Assembly (NCBI GenBank): GCA_031396505.1
Contig: JANNKX010000144.1
Coordinates: 1-5,769 of the forward strand
Source: JAAFHS01 sp031396505
GTDB taxonomy: Bacteria > Pseudomonadota > Alphaproteobacteria > Rhodobacterales > Rhodobacteraceae
Direction: 5' to 3'
DNA: 5,769 nt
Part shown: piece by piece, positions 1 to 4,968 of the stretch
Layout: each line of letters begins with the position of its first letter
Numbering within the stretch: position 1 is the stretch's first letter
Notes under the pieces: generated by a model
The model's input: the letters and a program-made list of their open reading frames with translations, nothing else
Database searches by the model: none
Told to the model about the DNA's origin: nothing
Position numbers and translations under genes: made by a program

Positions 1-957
1 GCAACTTTGCAGGCGGCGATTGACGCGCATGGGGCGGTGGCGCGGGTGGTGATTGCCTCGGCGGCCGGATCGAGCCCGCGCGAAGTGGGGGCCGCGATGC
101 TGGTGTGGGATGATGGACAGGTGGGGACGATTGGGGGGGGGGCGCTGGAATGGGAGGCTGCGGCACAGGCGCGCCTGTTTCTGGCGGGCGTGCCCCCCAC
201 CCCCGGCCCCTTGCAACAGCGGGGACGGGAGGTGCTTGACCTGCGAGTCGCACGCGTGGCCCTTGGTCCGCATCTGGGGCAATGCTGCGGCGGGGCTGTG
301 ACGCTGCTGACAGAGCTTTACGCGCGCGCGCCGGAAGGGCCGGTGGTGGCACGCAGCGTGGATGGGCGCGCGATGCCGCTTGCGGTGAAGCGCATGCTGG
401 GGCGGGCGCGGGGGGAAGGCGTGATGCCGAAACCTGTGCTGGTGCAGGGGTGGATGGTGGAGCCTGTGGCGCGGCCCTTGCGCGAAGTCTGGCTTTGGGG
501 TGCGGGGCATGTGGGGCGGGCGGTGGTGGGGGTTCTTGCGCCGTTGCCGGGGGTGCGGATCGTGTGGTGCGATGTGGATGCGGGGCGGTTTCCTGACGCG
601 GTGCCGGATGGCGTGCAGGTGATGGCGCGCACCGATCTGGCGGCATGTGTTGACGTGGCCCCGATTGGGGCAGAGCATCTGGTGATGACCTATTCGCATG
701 CCCTTGACCTTGAATTGTGCCACCGGTTGCTGGGGCATGGTTTTGCGCGGGCGGGGTTGATTGGCTCTGCGACGAAATGGGCGCGGTTCCGGACGCGGCT
801 GGGGGCCTTGGGGCATGCGCCTGCGTCAATTGCGCGGATCGACTGTCCGATTGGCGATCCGGCCTTGGGCAAGCATCCGCAGGCGATTGCCATCGGGGTG
901 GCGGGGGTGTTTTTGGTACCTGCGCAGGGTGCTGTGGGGAACGTTGGTCATGGCTGA
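1..957 (+). CDS. xdhC: XdhC, xanthine dehydrogenase maturation chaperone (5' end cut by window)
   Basis: Accessory protein of the XdhC/CoxI family. In characterised members it binds molybdenum cofactor, helps its sulfuration and inserts it into the XdhB subunit of xanthine dehydrogenase in the cytoplasm; it is not part of the mature enzyme. Counting from the TTG at position 7, the N-terminal XdhC_CoxI part shows GSSPREVG (21-28), GTIGGG (40-45) and the cysteine motif GQCCGG (91-96). The C-terminal Rossmann-like part shows GAGHVGRA (165-172), SHALD (230-234), IGSATKWARF (252-261) and a closing IGDPALGKHPQ block (282-292). The frame is open to the window edge, and relatives carry a few more residues before the AAIDAHG segment, so the true start probably lies upstream and the TTG is not it. 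The stop TGA (955-957) overlaps the ATG of the ATPase gene, so the two are probably co-translated. About 316 residues are visible, close to the full family length. Confidence 0.93.
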   Translation, partial: ATLQAAIDAHGAVARVVIASAAGSSPREVGAAMLVWDDGQVGTIGGGALEWEAAAQARLFLAGVPPTPGPLQQRGREVLDLRVARVALGPHLGQCCGGAVTLLTELYARAPEGPVVARSVDGRAMPLAVKRMLGRARGEGVMPKPVLVQGWMVEPVARPLREVWLWGAGHVGRAVVGVLAPLPGVRIVWCDVDAGRFPDAVPDGVQVMARTDLAACVDVAPIGAEHLVMTYSHALDLELCHRLLGHGFARAGLIGSATKWARFRTRLGALGHAPASIARIDCPIGDPALGKHPQAIAIGVAGVFLVPAQGAVGNVGHG

Positions 958-2455
958 GGTTTTGCTGTCCATTGAGGGGGTGACAAAAGCCTATCCGGGG
1001 GTTGTGGCCAACAAGGACGTGAGTTTTGCCATCGAGGCGGGCGAGGTGCATGCGCTGCTGGGGGAGAACGGCGCGGGCAAATCGACGCTGGTCAAGATGA
1101 TCTACGGACTGGTGCGGCCTGATGCGGGGCGGATGGTGCTGCGGGGGGAACCTTACGCGCCGGGCCAGCCTTCGGCGGCACGCAAAGCGGGCGTGGGGAT
1201 GGTGTTTCAGCATTTCAGCCTGTTCGAGGCGCTGTCGGTGGCGGAAAATGTGGCGCTTGGGATGGAGCATCCGCCCGCGATGCGCGATCTGGCGGGGCGG
1301 ATCCGCGAGGTGAGCCGGGCCTATGGCCTGCCCCTGGACCCGGACCGGCGGGTGGGCGACCTGTCGGCGGGGGAGCGGCAGCGGGTGGAGATCATCCGCT
1401 GCCTGTTGCAGGACCCGAAGCTGTTGATCATGGATGAGCCGACATCTGTTCTGACGCCGCAGGAGGTGGATATCCTGTTTGGCACGCTGCGCAAGCTGGC
1501 GGCAGAGGGGACATCGATCCTGTATATCAGTCACAAGCTGGAAGAAATCCGGGCCCTGTGTGACACGGCAACGATCCTGCGGCGGGGGCGCGTGGTGGCA
1601 ACCTGTGTTCCACGCCAGATTGCGGCGCGGGATATGGCGGAAATGATGGTGGGCACGGTGCTGGCTGTGCCTGCGCGGCGCGAGCATGCCTTGGGCGAGG
1701 TGGCGCTGGCGGTCAAGGGGTTGTCAGTGGCGTCGCCGATTCCGTTCGGGACATCGCTGCGGGATGTGAATTTCAATCTGCGCAAGGGCGAGGTTCTGGG
1801 GATCGCAGGGGTGGCGGGCAACGGGCAGGATGAATTGCTGCTGGCCCTGTCGGGGGAATTGCGCAGCATGCCGGGGGCCGTGCAGATTGCGGGGGCGGAT
1901 GCGGGGCATCTGGGGCCGAATGCGCGCAGGAAGTTAGGGATGGTGGCGGCACCGGAGGAACGGCTGGGCCATGCGGCGGCACCGGATATGACACTGGTGG
2001 AAAATGCGCTGCTGTCGGGGAATGTGCGCAAGGGGTTGAGCCGCCGGGGGTTCATCGACTGGCGGGCAGCGGGGGCGTTTGCGGCAGGCATTGTGGGAGC
2101 GTTCGATGTGCGGACACCGGGGACGCATGTGGCGGCGCGGGCGTTGTCGGGGGGGAACCTGCAGAAATTCGTGATCGGGCGGGAGTTGATGCAATCCCCG
2201 TCGGTGATCGTGGTCAACCAGCCGACATGGGGGGTGGATGCGGCGGCCGCGGCGGCGATCCGGCAGGCGATACTGGATTGCGCAGCGGGCGGGGCGGCGG
2301 TGGTGGTGATCTCGCAGGATCTGGATGAGTTGTTGGAGGTGGCGGGCAGTTTTGCCGCGCTGAACGGGGGGCGGTTGACGGAGCCACGTCCGGTGGAAGG
2401 GCTGACGGTGGATGCGATCGGGTTGATGATGGGGGGTGCCCATGATGCGGCGTGA
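950..2455 (+). CDS. ABC transporter ATP-binding protein, nucleoside/purine (BMP-type) importer
   Basis: Cytoplasmic ATPase of 501 residues with two fused nucleotide-binding domains, the usual size for sugar- and nucleoside-type importers (YufO/NupA-like). Domain 1 is complete: Walker A GENGAGKST (38-46), Q-loop Q87, signature LSAGE (138-142), Walker B LLIMDEP (158-164) and H-loop H195. Domain 2 keeps the signature LSGGN (399-403). It lacks the Walker A GK[ST], reading GNGQDE (290-295), has NQP (423-425) where DEP would stand, and SQD (455-457) at the H-loop, so only one canonical hydrolysis site is expected, as is common in this class. The ATG at 950 is chosen because MAEVLLSIEGVTKAY matches the normal domain start and GGGGA (936-940) lies 9 nt upstream; the frame is open further upstream, but only inside xdhC. 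The gene overlaps xdhC by 8 nt and lies 123 bp before the first permease. Hypoxanthine, xanthine or nucleosides are likely substrates from context only. Confidence 0.95.
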   Translation: MAEVLLSIEGVTKAYPGVVANKDVSFAIEAGEVHALLGENGAGKSTLVKMIYGLVRPDAGRMVLRGEPYAPGQPSAARKAGVGMVFQHFSLFEALSVAENVALGMEHPPAMRDLAGRIREVSRAYGLPLDPDRRVGDLSAGERQRVEIIRCLLQDPKLLIMDEPTSVLTPQEVDILFGTLRKLAAEGTSILYISHKLEEIRALCDTATILRRGRVVATCVPRQIAARDMAEMMVGTVLAVPARREHALGEVALAVKGLSVASPIPFGTSLRDVNFNLRKGEVLGIAGVAGNGQDELLLALSGELRSMPGAVQIAGADAGHLGPNARRKLGMVAAPEERLGHAAAPDMTLVENALLSGNVRKGLSRRGFIDWRAAGAFAAGIVGAFDVRTPGTHVAARALSGGNLQKFVIGRELMQSPSVIVVNQPTWGVDAAAAAAIRQAILDCAAGGAAVVVISQDLDELLEVAGSFAALNGGRLTEPRPVEGLTVDAIGLMMGGAHDAA

Positions 2456-2476
2456 TCTTGTGTGGCAGGCGTGGTC

Positions 2477-2534
2477 AGGGGGGCTGTCTGCCCCCCTCGG
2501 CGCGTGCCGCGCCTCACCCCCTGAGGATATTTTT
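2477..2534 (+). terminator. Cluster of hairpins with T-rich tail between ATPase and permease genes (attenuator or partial terminator)
   Basis: Three inverted repeats follow one another. The first has an 8-bp stem, AGGGGGGC (2477-2484) with GCCCCCCT (2490-2497), and a 5-nt loop. The second has a 6-bp stem, GGCGCG (2499-2504) with CGCGCC (2508-2513), and a 3-nt loop. The third has a 5-bp stem, CCTCA (2512-2516) with TGAGG (2522-2526), and is followed at once by ATATTTTT (2527-2534). The second and third share 2512-2513, so they compete in part. A GC-rich stem before a T-run resembles an intrinsic terminator, but the T-run is short and broken and an operon gene follows 45 bp later. Partial termination, or 3'-end protection of the xdhC-ATPase mRNA, is therefore more likely than a full stop. 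Structure is read from the sequence; function is inferred. Confidence 0.45.
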
Positions 2535-2545
2535 GAACAGATGAA
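2512..2545 (+). repeat. Probable Rhodobacteraceae-type interspersed intergenic element
   Basis: The stretch CCTCACCCCCTGAGG (2512-2526), followed by ATATTTTTGAACAGATGAAG (2527-2546), matches from memory a short sequence common after genes in Rhodobacter/Roseobacter genomes, usually downstream of a GC-rich hairpin, as here. Only one copy lies in this window, so its repeated nature cannot be shown from this sequence. If correct, it marks the gap as a former or active gene end and supports the family assignment. Confidence 0.35.
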
Positions 2546-2578
2546 GGCGCATTTTAAGCAAACTGACGGGGTTTTTTC

Positions 2579-3658
2579 GTGTTGAGGCTGGAGCGGCGGC
2601 CATCGCCATCGCGGTTCTGGACGGCGGCGACGCCACTGCTTGCGGTCATGCTGACGATGGTTGCGGGCGGGGTGATGTTCGACCTTTTGGGCAAAGACCC
2701 GGTGGAGGCGATACGGACGATTTTCTGGGACCCGCTGTTTGGTGAGTTTGCGTGGTATTTCAGGGCGCAGTTATTGGTAAAGGCGGGGCCGTTGATCCTG
2801 ATTGCAATCGGGTTGTCGCTGGGATTCCGGGCGGGGATCTGGAACATCGGGGCAGAGGGGCAGTATATCATCGGGGGTATTTGCGGCGCTGCGGTGGGGT
2901 TGGCGTTTTATCCGCAGGACGCGTGGTTTGTGTTTCCGGTAATGGTGGCGGCGGGGGCGGTTGGCGGATGGGCCTGGGCGATGATTCCGGCAATCCTGAA
3001 AACGCGGTTCAATACGAATGAAATCCTTGTGTCGCTGCTGCTGGTCTATGTGGCCGAGAATATCTTGTCGGCGGTATCCTTTGGCATTCTGCGCAATCCC
3101 GATGGTGGCGGGTTTCCGGGCAGCCGGAATTTCCGCGACTATCCGGCGGGGTCGAACCCGGAGTTGATGGCCGGTACGGGCGCGCATTGGGGGGTGGTGG
3201 CTGCCTTCATCGCGGTCATTTTCGCCTATGTGCTGTTGCAGCGGCATATGATCGGGTTTCAGATCAAGCTGGCGGGGCAGGCACCAAGGGCCGCGCGGTT
3301 TGCAGGGGTGCAGCCTGCGCGGTTGATCGTGCTGTGTCTGGGGATATCCGGCATACTGGCGGGGATGGCGGGGCTGTTCGAGGTTGCGGGGCCTGCGGGG
3401 CAGATCAGCACGGCGTTCGGGGTGAACTACGGGTTTACGGCGATTATCGTGGCGTTTCTGGGGCGGTTGAACCCGGTGGGGATCATGCTGGCGGGGTTGC
3501 TCATGGCGCTGACGTATATCGGGGGCGAGAATGCGGCGACCAACCTTGGGCTGCCCGCGGCGGCGATTCAGGCGTTTCAGGGGATGTTGTTGTTTTTCCT
3601 GCTGGCGGTGGATGTGCTGACGCATTTCCGGGTCAGGATGGGAAGGGTGGTGGCGTGA
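2579..3658 (+). CDS. ABC transporter permease 1, nucleoside/purine (BMP-type) importer
   Basis: Inner-membrane channel subunit of 359 residues of the BPD_transp_2 family (YufP/NupB-like), expected to pair with the second permease and dock on the ATPase. It starts with a basic stretch (MLRLERRPSPSR), then about ten hydrophobic segments near 14-35, 68-86, 93-112, 115-139, 147-168, 203-221, 247-268, 283-298, 299-316 and 329-346. The family motif FRAGIWNIGAEGQ is at 83-95, RFNTNEIL at 143-150, and FEVAGPAGQ at 267-275. The GTG at 2579 is chosen because the protein then begins where relatives begin; ACGGGG (2566-2571) is a modest ribosome binding site 7 nt before it. It follows the ATPase gene after a hairpin-rich gap and shares one base with the next gene. 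The last A of its TGA is the first base of the small membrane protein's ATG. Substrate is inferred to be a purine or nucleoside. Confidence 0.93.
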   Translation: MLRLERRPSPSRFWTAATPLLAVMLTMVAGGVMFDLLGKDPVEAIRTIFWDPLFGEFAWYFRAQLLVKAGPLILIAIGLSLGFRAGIWNIGAEGQYIIGGICGAAVGLAFYPQDAWFVFPVMVAAGAVGGWAWAMIPAILKTRFNTNEILVSLLLVYVAENILSAVSFGILRNPDGGGFPGSRNFRDYPAGSNPELMAGTGAHWGVVAAFIAVIFAYVLLQRHMIGFQIKLAGQAPRAARFAGVQPARLIVLCLGISGILAGMAGLFEVAGPAGQISTAFGVNYGFTAIIVAFLGRLNPVGIMLAGLLMALTYIGGENAATNLGLPAAAIQAFQGMLLFFLLAVDVLTHFRVRMGRVVA

Positions 3659-3990
3659 TGGACAAGCGGGATATTGCGGCGGCTGATATCGCATGGGTAT
3701 CGACATTTGCGGCAGCAGGTTTTGCGCTGACTTACCTGACGTCCATCGGCGGCATCATTGCAATGGCGCTGGTTGTGCTGATTGTGATTGATGCGTTGCT
3801 GGGCGGCGACGGCGTGTTAAGCGGCGCGTTTTCGGTCGGCATTGGCAAGATTGCAATGCGGATCTGGGCACCTGTCGATACATCAAACAGCACGTCGCGG
3901 CGTGTCTGGTTGTGGCGCACACCGGCCATCATGACACTGTGTGGATGGCTGGTGGCATGGGTCCAAAATGGCATTGCGAGGATGCCGTGA
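3658..3990 (+). CDS. Small membrane protein of unknown function between the two permeases
   Basis: A 110-residue protein that I do not recognise. It has three likely membrane segments: about 11-27, 30-48 and 88-106. The link at 49-87 carries K64, R68, R81, R82 and R87, and the N-terminus carries K3 and R4. By the positive-inside rule both would be cytoplasmic. Residues 53-70 could form an amphipathic helix at the membrane surface. There is no nucleotide-binding or catalytic motif. Evidence that it is real: it has one-base TGATG junctions with both permease genes, GGAAGGG (3641-3647) lies 10 nt before its ATG, and its hydrophobic pattern is coherent. Its glycine codons (9 GGC, 1 GGT, 1 GGA, no GGG) differ from the following gene. 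The frame is open further upstream, but only inside the first permease gene. It could be an accessory subunit, assembly factor or regulator of the transporter; this is inference from position. It could also be an unrelated gene trapped in the operon. Confidence 0.78.
   Translation: MDKRDIAAADIAWVSTFAAAGFALTYLTSIGGIIAMALVVLIVIDALLGGDGVLSGAFSVGIGKIAMRIWAPVDTSNSTSRRVWLWRTPAIMTLCGWLVAWVQNGIARMP
3979..3982 (+). promoter_or_regulatory. Ribosome binding site that fixes the start of permease 2
   Basis: AGGA at 3979-3982 lies 7 nt before the ATG at 3990, inside the end of the small membrane-protein gene. It supports 3990 rather than any upstream in-frame start, and suggests that ribosomes ending at the overlapping TGA (3988-3990) restart directly. 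Confidence 0.6.
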
Positions 3991-4919
3991 TGTTCGGAGG
4001 CATTGATCCTGTTGTCCTGATCGCCTCGCTGATGGTCGCGTCGGTGCCGATCATGCTGGCGGCGATTGGGGAATTGGTGGTGGAGAAGGCGGGGGTTCTG
4101 AACCTGGGTGTTGAGGGCATGATGATCATCGGCGCGGTTTGCGGGTTCATCGTGGCGGTGGAGACGGGCAGCCCTGTTCTGGGGTTTGCAGGCGGGATGG
4201 CGGGGGCGGTGGTGTTGGCGCTGATGTTTGCGGTGCTGACGCAGGGGTTGCTGGCCAATCAGGTGGCCTGCGGGTTGGCACTTACGCTGTTCGGGCTGGG
4301 GTTGAGTGCGCTGTTGGGGCAAGGCTATGTGGGGATCAAACCGCCTGCGACGGGGGCGGTGCCGTTCGGGTCGCTGGCCGATGTGCCTGTGCTGGGGCGG
4401 ATTGTCTTTGGGCATGACGGAGTCGTGTATCTGTCGATTGCGATCATCGCGGTGGTCTGGGCGGTGCTGAAATATTCCCGTGCGGGATTGATCCTGCGGG
4501 CGGTGGGCGAAAGTGCGGATGCGGCGCACGCACTTGGCTACAAGGTAGTGCGCATCCGGGTGATGGCGATCATGTTTGGCGGGGCGATGGCGGGGTTGGG
4601 CGGGGCTTACATCAGCCTGGTGCGCGTGCCGCAATGGACGGACGGGATCACGGCGGGGGCGGGGTGGATTGCGCTGGCCATCGTGGTTTTTGCCAGCTGG
4701 AAGCCGTGGCGCGTGTTGATCGGTGCCTATCTTTTTGGCGGCATTACCGTTTTGCAGTTGAATCTGCAGGCAGCGGGGGTGCCGATCCCGGTCGAATACT
4801 TGTCGATGTCGCCATATCTGATAACCATCCTTGTGCTGGTTATCATGTCATCAGGGCGTGGGCGGGCGGCGTTGGCCGCCCCTGCCGCCTTGGGCCAGAC
4901 ATTCCATGCCTCACGTTGA
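3990..4919 (+). CDS. ABC transporter permease 2, nucleoside/purine (BMP-type) importer
   Basis: Second inner-membrane channel subunit, 309 residues, BPD_transp_2 family (YufQ/NupC-like), shorter than its partner as is usual for the pair. The N-terminus [15 protein letters not shown] enters the first membrane segment directly. The strongest family mark is [19 protein letters not shown] (27-45), equivalent to the NIGAEGQ region of permease 1. The loop [18 protein letters not shown] (168-185) is the likely contact with the ATPase, followed by [10 protein letters not shown] (201-210). Hydrophobic segments lie near 8-26, 40-58, 62-83, 90-110, 146-161, 192-210, 226-236, 242-256 and 274-286. The ATG at 3990 shares its A with the preceding stop codon and has AGGA 7 nt upstream; an extension to 3912 would add residues encoded by the small gene's region in another frame and is unlikely. 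GGG makes up 25 of its 43 glycine codons. Confidence 0.94.
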   Translation: MFGGIDPVVLIASLMVASVPIMLAAIGELVVEKAGVLNLGVEGMMIIGAVCGFIVAVETGSPVLGFAGGMAGAVVLALMFAVLTQGLLANQVACGLALTLFGLGLSALLGQGYVGIKPPATGAVPFGSLADVPVLGRIVFGHDGVVYLSIAIIAVVWAVLKYSRAGLILRAVGESADAAHALGYKVVRIRVMAIMFGGAMAGLGGAYISLVRVPQWTDGITAGAGWIALAIVVFASWKPWRVLIGAYLFGGITVLQLNLQAAGVPIPVEYLSMSPYLITILVLVIMSSGRGRAALAAPAALGQTFHASR

Positions 4920-4929
4920 GGCCAAACAA

Positions 4930-4946
4930 GGGTCAGCCACTGGCCC
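4930..4946 (+). promoter_or_regulatory. Hairpin just upstream of the binding-protein gene
   Basis: GGGTCAG (4930-4936) pairs with CTGGCCC (4940-4946) around a 3-nt CCA loop, giving 7 pairs including one G-T pair. It lies 11 bases after the permease stop and 5 bases before the ribosome binding site. No T-run follows, so it is not an intrinsic terminator. A role as a processing or stabilising structure that lets the binding protein be made in excess over the membrane subunits is plausible but inferred. Confidence 0.35.
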
Positions 4947-4951
4947 ACACT

Positions 4952-4959
4952 GAGGGGAG
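4952..4959 (+). promoter_or_regulatory. Strong ribosome binding site of the BMP binding-protein gene
   Basis: GAGGGGAG ends 9 nt before the ATG at 4969 and is the best Shine-Dalgarno match in the window. It fixes that ATG as the start, which also gives a complete signal peptide. Confidence 0.65.
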
Positions 4960-4968
4960 ACGACGAAT

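Larger units (their letters stand above)
2442..2585 (+). other. Open 47-codon frame bridging the ATPase-permease gap (probably not a conserved protein)
   Basis: Two adjacent in-frame ATG codons (2442 and 2445) lie inside the last codons of the ATPase gene. They open a frame that crosses the whole hairpin-rich gap and stops at 2583-2585, seven bases into the first permease gene. The predicted peptide begins MMRRDLVWQAW and ends FKQTDGVFSC, with no recognisable domain, signal peptide or clear membrane segment. Part of it (PPEDIFEQMK) is read from the repeat-like element, which argues against a conserved protein. Its possible role is to let ribosomes leaving the ATPase gene continue through the hairpins and reach the GTG start of the permease. 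I found no convincing ribosome binding site of its own. It may well be a chance frame in GC-rich DNA. Confidence 0.2.

Noticed and set aside
7..9. TTG as the real start of xdhC
   Set aside because: The frame stays open to the window edge, no ribosome binding site is visible before it, and relatives have extra N-terminal residues, so a start outside the window is more likely.
761..949. Upstream extension of the ATPase frame
   Set aside because: The added residues overlap xdhC, are W/R/G-rich and unlike any ATPase N-terminus; the ATG at 950 has a ribosome binding site and the standard domain start.
1531..2517. 328-codon open frame on the minus strand under the ATPase gene
   Set aside because: It lies opposite the conserved second ATPase domain, and its product is low-complexity A/P/R/S-rich with no motif.
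2533..2560. Possible promoter in the gap: TTGAAC as -35 with TAAGCA as -10
   Set aside because: The -10 match is poor with a 16-base spacing, and TTGAAC belongs to the repeat-like element; not enough to call a promoter.
2771..3706. 311-codon open frame on the minus strand under permease 1
   Set aside because: It is opposite the recognisable permease, and its product is rich in R, H, P and Q with no membrane segments or domain.
3912..3989. Upstream extension of permease 2
   Set aside because: The ATG at 3990 has a good ribosome binding site and a one-base overlap, and leads directly into the family N-terminus; the extension is another frame of the small gene.
3732..4634. 300-codon open frame on the minus strand under the small gene and permease 2
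   Set aside because: Its product is rich in H, R, Q and P with no domain, which is typical of the antisense of a GC-rich membrane-protein gene; the + strand gene has clear family motifs.
4920..4968. Purine riboswitch before the binding-protein gene
   Set aside because: Only 49 bases with one simple hairpin; there is no room for the three-way junction of a purine riboswitch and no matching loops.
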